Of a DNA stretch of 10,350 bases, positions 6,180 through 10,350 are shown piece after piece. This DNA is from Acidobacteriaceae bacterium. GTDB taxonomy: Bacteria; Acidobacteriota; Terriglobia; Terriglobales; Acidobacteriaceae. The stretch is from the NCBI GenBank assembly GCA_030049955.1, contig JASIJX010000564.1:1-10350 (forward strand), in the 5' to 3' direction. Numbering within the stretch: the first letter of the stretch is position 1; each line of letters begins with the position of its first letter. The notes beneath the pieces were generated by a model. The model saw only the letters and a list, made by a program, of their open reading frames with translations, did not search any database and was not told the DNA's origin. The translations under genes and the position numbers were made by a program.

Positions 6180-8584
6180 TTTCCCGTCCAGTTCAGATGT
6201 TTCTTCAGAAACTCAAAGGTCCCCTTGCCGTGAATTTCGTGCGGGCCGTTGAAGAACTCGATCTCAGTGAGTTCGCCCAGATTCAGCTCGTCGTAGAACT
6301 TGCGCACGCGCGCATACTCGAAGGCCACCCGTTCATCAACGCTCACGGGATCATCGTGGCCGCGCTCGACCATGAATGGGCGGGGCGCCATAAGCTCTGC
6401 GAGCTCAGCGTAGTTCACCGTGTTTGCAAAGTTGAATTCATACATGTCGTATTCTTTGGTCAACATGTAACTTTGCTGATCCAGCACGGTTGTTGTCTTC
6501 CAAACCCACTCATTGAAATCTCCGGAGCAGATGGAAAGAGCATAGCGATCGAGCAGCGGCGGAACACGCACAGCGGTCTTGCCGCCATAGGAGAGACCGT
6601 AGAACCCGATCCGTTTCGGATCGATGAACGGCAGGGTCGAAAGCCAGTTCAGTGTCTGCTCATGCTGGCCGAGGATGAAGGAAAAGAGTGAAAGCTTGAG
6701 CGGGTGGCCCATCCGTTGAAGAATGCGGAAGTGATCATCTCCTGTGAAGGGGTTCTGCGGCGCGTAAGTGATGAATCCTTCGCTGGCGAGGCTTGCTGCA
6801 AAGTGATGATAGGAATGGCTGTCGATTGATGGGTCGGCAACATCGGCCGGACGCCCCTCAAGGCCGTGCTGGCATACTACGACGGGCCTGCGCTCGCCGG
6901 CTTTCATGCCCTTCGGGAGCAGGAGGATCCCATAGGCAAACACATCAGGCCACACGTCGAGCATCACTTCATACCCGGTGAAGTCTGGCGTATCGTAAAT
7001 CTTGCGCGTTCTCGGGTTGACTGGGAGCGTTGGCGAGGGCAGCCGGCCGATAACGTTATCCCATATATATTCGCGATAGAATTGCGTCGATTGCTTCCAG
7101 GATTCAACTGTGCTCGGGTCAGCGTTTTTCCAGAACTCCTTTCGCACATCGGGCGATTTACGGATAATTGCCTGGGCGAAGTCAACGAGCGCATCGAACT
7201 GCTGCTTCATCTGTGGGCCGCGAGCGCAACCGGCGAGCATTCTTGCCGCACTTCGTGACGGTTGCATCGATACTGGGCGGTTGGCGAGCGCTTCAAGAAA
7301 TGCATGGAGCGATGACTCTGATCCTGGCAGGCCCGGATTGCCGGCGGCGTCGATCAGCTTCAGATTCCCCTCAGCGCCGAGATGTTGATAGAACGCGCGC
7401 GCCCGATTTATTTCCGACTCGACATCTGCCGGCGCTGGCGTTCTCAGCGCGCCGTTCGGGCAGGCAAAGTCCTGATGTTCCGCATCGGCCGGGGGCGGTC
7501 CTGAGACTTCTGGCACGTTGCTTGCTTCGACAATCAGTGTGCGCGGCGCAATCAGGCTGGCCAGCTCCGCATCGCCGAATTCGCCGACCAGTCCCCAGAC
7601 ATCTCGATAAATGGGTTCCTTCCACACGCATTCACGCGGCTGAAAGTAGCCGCTGACCACCGTTGCCGCGATGCGCGCGTCGAGGGCGGCGCTGTAAAGC
7701 GCGAGCAAGCCGCCCTCGCCATAGCCAATCACGCCAATCGGAGCCGGCGAGACTGCGTTTTCCTTCTCAAAGCAGTCGACGGCGCCAAGGATCTTTTGCG
7801 CTTCGAAGCCGATAATGTGTCGCCCGGCTTCGAAGCTCATGCGATAGATCCACTCGCGATGCGGCATGTTGGTCATGCCGATGCCAGGAATGCCCGAGTA
7901 CTTATCGTCGCGATCGATGATGAGTGGAATAACTACCTGCGCGCCATTTTCAGCGAGCCGCCGCGCAAACTGCGCTTCTGGTGGAACGCCAGGAGCGATG
8001 CCTGCAAGCATCTCAGGCGTCCAGCTGGCATCGGGAACTGCTACCACGCGTGCCACCGGCTTGCCCTCCGGCTGCAGCAGCAGTCCGGTCGCCCACAGCT
8101 CGTTCGCATCTGCCGTAACCGGGGCAAAGATTTGCCAACGGACTGCATAAATTCTGTAGCCGGGCCCCTGTGCGATTTCGTCTGGCCCCTGGATATTGGC
8201 CAGAAGCTCGATCCCTTGCGGCTTGACCCGCTGATCGACCGCACCAATGATTTTCCGGAAAGACTCGCGGTTGCGAGCAACGGATTGCGCGTAGCGCTGC
8301 GGCGATGAGTAATCCCGATTCCACAGCTGTGCGCGACAGGAGGCTTGCCGCTGCGTTTCCGTCAGAAGAAACTGGCGGATTCCGTCGACCATCTGCGCGG
8401 CGAAATCGCCCTCGGCAACAAGAGGTGCCGTGCCCGGAAGCTGAGAACCGATATCGGCCCCATGCGTGCGCACCGGCAAACCTGACGGCGAATCGGCGAG
8501 GGAAGGAGAGATTCCCAGGCAACTTCCAAGTCCGGCAGCGAGCGTGGCTCGTGCCGATTGACACAAAAACTCGCGTCTCTTCAA
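6164..8584 (-). CDS. Tat-exported double-domain alpha/beta hydrolase (esterase-like), first domain degenerate
   Basis: An 806-residue protein starting at TTG 8584; a stop lies just upstream in frame, AGGGA is 7 nt before, and the start gives a proper Tat signal (KRREFL at 2-7, hydrophobic stretch, probable cleavage after SLA at 28-30). Two alpha/beta-hydrolase units follow, about 100-435 and 500-800, of the acetyl-xylan-esterase/dienelactone-hydrolase type. The second has Ser665 in GLSYGG, an acid at Asp744 or Asp745 (GHDD) and His782 (GPHEIHG), so it should hydrolyse an ester or similar bond in the periplasm. The first aligns by eye but has Gly289 (GYGEGG) for Ser, Val357/Pro358 for the Asp and Pro417 for the His. 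It is probably a structural or binding domain. Substrate is unknown; a carbohydrate ester is a reasonable guess. It is divergent from gntR and may share its operators. Confidence 0.92.
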   Translation of the reverse strand: MKRREFLCQSARATLAAGLGSCLGISPSLADSPSGLPVRTHGADIGSQLPGTAPLVAEGDFAAQMVDGIRQFLLTETQRQASCRAQLWNRDYSSPQRYAQSVARNRESFRKIIGAVDQRVKPQGIELLANIQGPDEIAQGPGYRIYAVRWQIFAPVTADANELWATGLLLQPEGKPVARVVAVPDASWTPEMLAGIAPGVPPEAQFARRLAENGAQVVIPLIIDRDDKYSGIPGIGMTNMPHREWIYRMSFEAGRHIIGFEAQKILGAVDCFEKENAVSPAPIGVIGYGEGGLLALYSAALDARIAATVVSGYFQPRECVWKEPIYRDVWGLVGEFGDAELASLIAPRTLIVEASNVPEVSGPPPADAEHQDFACPNGALRTPAPADVESEINRARAFYQHLGAEGNLKLIDAAGNPGLPGSESSLHAFLEALANRPVSMQPSRSAARMLAGCARGPQMKQQFDALVDFAQAIIRKSPDVRKEFWKNADPSTVESWKQSTQFYREYIWDNVIGRLPSPTLPVNPRTRKIYDTPDFTGYEVMLDVWPDVFAYGILLLPKGMKAGERRPVVVCQHGLEGRPADVADPSIDSHSYHHFAASLASEGFITYAPQNPFTGDDHFRILQRMGHPLKLSLFSFILGQHEQTLNWLSTLPFIDPKRIGFYGLSYGGKTAVRVPPLLDRYALSICSGDFNEWVWKTTTVLDQQSYMLTKEYDMYEFNFANTVNYAELAELMAPRPFMVERGHDDPVSVDERVAFEYARVRKFYDELNLGELTEIEFFNGPHEIHGKGTFEFLKKHLNWTGKAWSS

Positions 8585-8604
8585 GGTTTGTCCCTATGTT
8601 TCAA

Positions 8605-8663
8605 AATCTTTTCCGGATTAGTGCGGCACGATCTCGTTGATTGGCGTAAATCGGGAAAAGATT
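8605..8663. repeat. 10-bp perfect inverted repeat upstream of the hydrolase
   Basis: AATCTTTTCC (8605-8614) and GGAAAAGATT (8654-8663) are exact reverse complements 39 bp apart, about 20-80 bp before the hydrolase start. The same 10-mer occurs at 5863-5872 by the putative -10 box of the cytochrome gene. A pair of protein-binding sites is more likely than a hairpin because the spacing is large. Confidence 0.65.
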
Positions 8664-8721
8664 GTTGGATTTCCGGTGGACACTGAGCCTGAATGAGTCA
8701 CTCGATGCGCAATGCGCAAAT

Positions 8722-8731
8722 TGACATATCA
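8722..8731. promoter_or_regulatory. Putative GntR operator (TGACATATCA)
   Basis: This site matches the palindrome TGACATGTCA at 9 of 10 positions. Its 15-base context TTGACATATCAGTTT (8721-8735) matches the site before the dehydrogenase gene (10124-10138) at 14 of 15, and CAAATT precedes both. It overlaps a TTGACA -35 candidate, which fits repression of gntR. Weaker variants are TGACATGTTG at 8818-8827 and TGACATCGCA at 8931-8940. Confidence 0.5.
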
Positions 8732-8968
8732 GTTTGGAAAACTTAGCTTAAGATCGCTGCAGAAGTCAAGTGAATTTCGTATGAGGTAGGCTATCCCCAT
8801 AATCCATCTGTTATCAATGACATGTTGTGGACCAGAGCTGGATTCAGGAAACGACTTGAGCCGCAACAGACGGCTCATAGAGCGAGCAGGAATGGGCAAT
8901 CCGGCTTTCCTTTGGCGCTCGATCCTATATTGACATCGCAATAAAAAACCGTATTGAATGACTGAGAG

Positions 8969-9754
8969 ATGAGTAGTCATCCTCAGGACGGTACCACTAG
9001 CTTCTCCGCCCCGCTTTGGAACAAGGCGTACTTTCGTATTCGCGAGCGGATTCTGCGCGGCGAGATAAGCCCCGGCGAGGCGCTTTCGGCGCGACGCCTG
9101 GCCGCAGAGTTCGGAATGAGCCTGCTTCCCATTTCGCAAGCCTTCCGGCAACTGGAGAGTGAGAAGCTTCTGGAGAGCCGCCCGCGCGCCGGAACCCGGG
9201 TCCGTATCCCTCAGCCCGAGGAGATTCGGGGCCGCTGCATTGTCCGCGAAGCGCTGGAGGCGCAGTCAGCGCGCTTATGCTCGGCGAACGCAACCATGAA
9301 AGAGCGCGTCGAACTGATGCGTCTGGCCGAGCAACTCGACACGCTCTACGATCGGTTCGGTCGCGGCGGCAGCGATTCGGAATTGCAGTACGCCGTTCAT
9401 ACGCTCCATTTCGAGCTGCACATGCGCATCGCCGAATACGCGCGCTGCGAGGAGTTGAAGGACGCCATCGAGAAGAACCAGGTCCTTATCTACAACTGGT
9501 TTTTCGATCTTGCCACCAATCGCCGAACTCTTCCTGCCGGCTTTCACGCGCAACTGCTGCAGGTCGTCACTGGATCAGATCCGATTGCCGCCGATGAAGC
9601 CATGCGCTCGCACGTGCAGTACGGCGTTCCGGAATTGCTTGAGCAAAACGTTCTTCCGGCGAGCAACGACTGGAGATTGCGGCGCTCCCAGTCGGGCGAC
9701 AAAGATGGCCATGCCTCGGCAAAGAAACCTGCTTCGACCATCGCAGCCAAGTAA
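8969..9754 (+). CDS. GntR-family transcriptional regulator, FadR/FCD subfamily
   Basis: A 261-residue regulator with an N-terminal winged helix (about 16-80: RERILRGEISPGEALSARRLA, ending SRPRAGTRV) and a C-terminal all-helical FCD ligand domain (about 90-225). FCD proteins usually bind small organic acids, often through a metal held by one Asp and three His. Here His151, His193 and His215 are in the expected places, but the Asp position, four residues before the first His, is His147. Residues 230-261 form a polar, basic, probably disordered tail. No strong ribosome site precedes ATG 8969, which may indicate weak or near-leaderless translation. Divergent from the hydrolase and upstream of a dehydrogenase; shared palindromes suggest it represses itself and that gene. 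Its ligand may be a sugar acid, but this is inferred from the subfamily only. Confidence 0.94.
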   Translation: MSSHPQDGTTSFSAPLWNKAYFRIRERILRGEISPGEALSARRLAAEFGMSLLPISQAFRQLESEKLLESRPRAGTRVRIPQPEEIRGRCIVREALEAQSARLCSANATMKERVELMRLAEQLDTLYDRFGRGGSDSELQYAVHTLHFELHMRIAEYARCEELKDAIEKNQVLIYNWFFDLATNRRTLPAGFHAQLLQVVTGSDPIAADEAMRSHVQYGVPELLEQNVLPASNDWRLRRSQSGDKDGHASAKKPASTIAAK

Positions 9755-9756
9755 TG

Positions 9757-9768
9757 TTGCAATTGCAA
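9757..9768. repeat. Perfect 12-bp palindrome after gntR
   Basis: TTGCAATTGCAA begins two bases after the gntR stop codon. It is too short and lacks a T-run to be a good intrinsic terminator, so a protein-binding site or chance are the alternatives. Confidence 0.4.
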
Positions 9769-10124
9769 GGATCCGCTGAGCATTCGCTCCTCCACCGCGG
9801 CCGTACCTGCGCCGCCTCACCACTCGGCAAAAATGGCGGATTAGGCTTTGCCTTCGATTCCGCGTGAGTCAAATCCAGATGCGCCGCTAAACGTGTGCGG
9901 GTTTCGATCTTCAGTGTCCATGCATGCTCACAGGGGGCGATTGTTTGGCCGCTGCAGATTCTTGGGAGGTAGGATCGTTGTGCCGCGATCCGATCGAAGT
10001 GCCACTGCAGCGGGACATCTGATCCGAGCATCGATAAATTACCATGTCAGAACTACATATCTTCAGCAAATATGTTTCGATAATTTGCGAATCTGCTAAA
10101 ATTACTCTGTAAGCGTGCAAATTT

Positions 10125-10134
10125 TGACATGTCA
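10125..10134. promoter_or_regulatory. Putative GntR operator (perfect palindrome TGACATGTCA)
   Basis: A perfect 10-bp palindrome lies 54 bp before the dehydrogenase start, within TTGACATGTCAGTTT (10124-10138), nearly identical to the site at 8721-8735 upstream of gntR. A weaker copy (TACCATGTCA, 10040-10049) lies 85 bp upstream, close to eight helical turns, so both would face the same side of the DNA. It adjoins the AT-rich TTTAAAATAG stretch, where a -10 box could be, so binding would block transcription. Confidence 0.55.
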
Positions 10135-10188
10135 GTTTAAAATAGATCAGGAGCACATTCTGGCATCGTAATCGTGGAGCAAGGTCAA

Positions 10189-10350
10189 ATGAATCTCCAG
10201 GACAAGGTTTGTCTGATTACGGGTGGCAATAGTGGAATCGGAGCCTCCACCAGCTTCCGTCTAGCCCAAAAGGGCGCTCAGGTCATTGCGGTTTCCCGGC
10301 GTGGCGCCGACCTGCAACCTCAGTGTTTTTCGAGTTCCGGGCTTAATGGA
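10189..10350 (+). CDS. Short-chain dehydrogenase/reductase (SDR), N-terminal fragment
   Basis: Only the first 54 codons are in the window. The start is a first beta strand followed by TGGNSGIG, the glycine-rich dinucleotide-binding motif of classical SDR enzymes, then ALPHA-helix sequence (FRLAQKGAQV) and a second strand ending IAVSRR. The basic residues after this strand hint at NADP(H) preference, weak evidence. GGAG at 10176-10179 (9 nt before ATG) and AAGG nearer the start give a good ribosome site. The active-site Ser-Tyr-Lys is beyond the edge, so the substrate cannot be told. The operator-like palindrome upstream links it to the GntR regulator. Confidence 0.92.
   Translation, partial: MNLQDKVCLITGGNSGIGASTSFRLAQKGAQVIAVSRRGADLQPQCFSSSGLNG

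Larger units (their letters stand above)
8585..8968. promoter_or_regulatory. Divergent intergenic region between hydrolase and gntR
   Basis: This 384-nt region has no convincing gene. It holds a 10-bp inverted repeat (8605-8614 and 8654-8663) nearest the hydrolase, a tandem 7-mer ATGCGCA-ATGCGCA (8705-8718), and three variants of TGACATGTCA at 8722-8731, 8818-8827 and 8931-8940. Two are preceded by T to give TTGACA boxes: 8721-8726 (with weak TAGCTT 17 bp later) and 8930-8935 (with weak TATTGA 16 bp later). Either could be the -35 of gntR; the second would give a leader of only about five bases. Confidence 0.6.
9755..10188. other. Intergenic region between gntR and the dehydrogenase gene
   Basis: These 434 nt hold no gene I can support; frames on both strands have no recognisable domain or ribosome site. 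The left part is GC-rich like the coding DNA, while about 10030-10145 is markedly AT-rich, as expected of a promoter. It contains a GCAAAT/ATTTGC inverted repeat (10066-10071 and 10083-10088), a TAAAAT -10 candidate (10138-10143) and two palindrome-type operator sites. No clean -35/-10 pair stands out. Confidence 0.5.

Noticed and set aside
6080..6691. 203-codon open frame on the plus strand across the hydrolase end
   Set aside because: It is antisense to the conserved C-terminal hydrolase domain, and no domain or ribosome site was seen.
8013..8564. 183-codon minus-strand frame within the hydrolase gene
   Set aside because: It lies in a different frame of the same strand as the hydrolase and overlaps its signal and first domain; low-complexity Arg/Ala composition fits a shadow frame.
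9567..10031. Minus-strand frames around the gntR end and intergenic region, and a plus-strand frame at 9848-10099
   Set aside because: Composition is unlike a protein, starts lack ribosome sites and the frames run through the AT-rich promoter region.

Overview
The window most likely comes from an Acidobacteriota bacterium, probably of the Terriglobia/Solibacter type. The grounds are a partial Oar-like TonB-dependent receptor with the C-terminal signature common in that phylum, a Tat-exported double-domain alpha/beta hydrolase, a multihaem cytochrome c and a GntR/FCD regulator next to a short-chain dehydrogenase. The assignment rests on gene style, not on a marker gene. No rRNA, tRNA, CRISPR array, transposase or integrase was seen.

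Layout. 1-1833 (+): C-terminal 610 residues of a TonB-dependent outer-membrane receptor whose N-terminus lies outside the window. 2078-4458 (+): a tight three-gene operon of two small trypsin-like/PDZ proteases without signal peptides and a NarL/LuxR-type regulator whose receiver domain has lost its phosphorylation residues. The genes are 3 nt apart and then overlap by ATGA. 4635-5774 (-): a seven-haem periplasmic or lipid-anchored cytochrome c, convergent with the operon. 5894-6145 (-): a possible small membrane protein in the same frame as the upstream hydrolase. 6164-8584 (-): an 806-residue Tat-exported protein with two alpha/beta-hydrolase domains, the first of which has lost its whole catalytic triad. 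8969-9754 (+): a GntR/FCD transcription factor, divergent from the hydrolase. 10189 to the right edge (+): the N-terminus of a short-chain dehydrogenase/reductase.

How the parts may work together. The protease-protease-regulator operon looks like one functional unit; lack of export signals suggests a cytoplasmic role, possibly protein quality control or regulated proteolysis coupled to transcription. This is the best candidate for a poorly described system here. On the right, variants of the palindrome TGACATGTCA lie upstream of gntR (three) and upstream of the dehydrogenase (two, one perfect), suggesting that the GntR protein controls itself, the dehydrogenase and perhaps the divergent hydrolase. 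A second shared 10-mer (AATCTTTTCC) occurs as an inverted pair upstream of the hydrolase and at the putative -10 region of the cytochrome gene, so these two minus-strand genes may share control. A catabolic role of the right half (export of an esterase, intracellular oxidation, substrate-responsive repressor) is inference.
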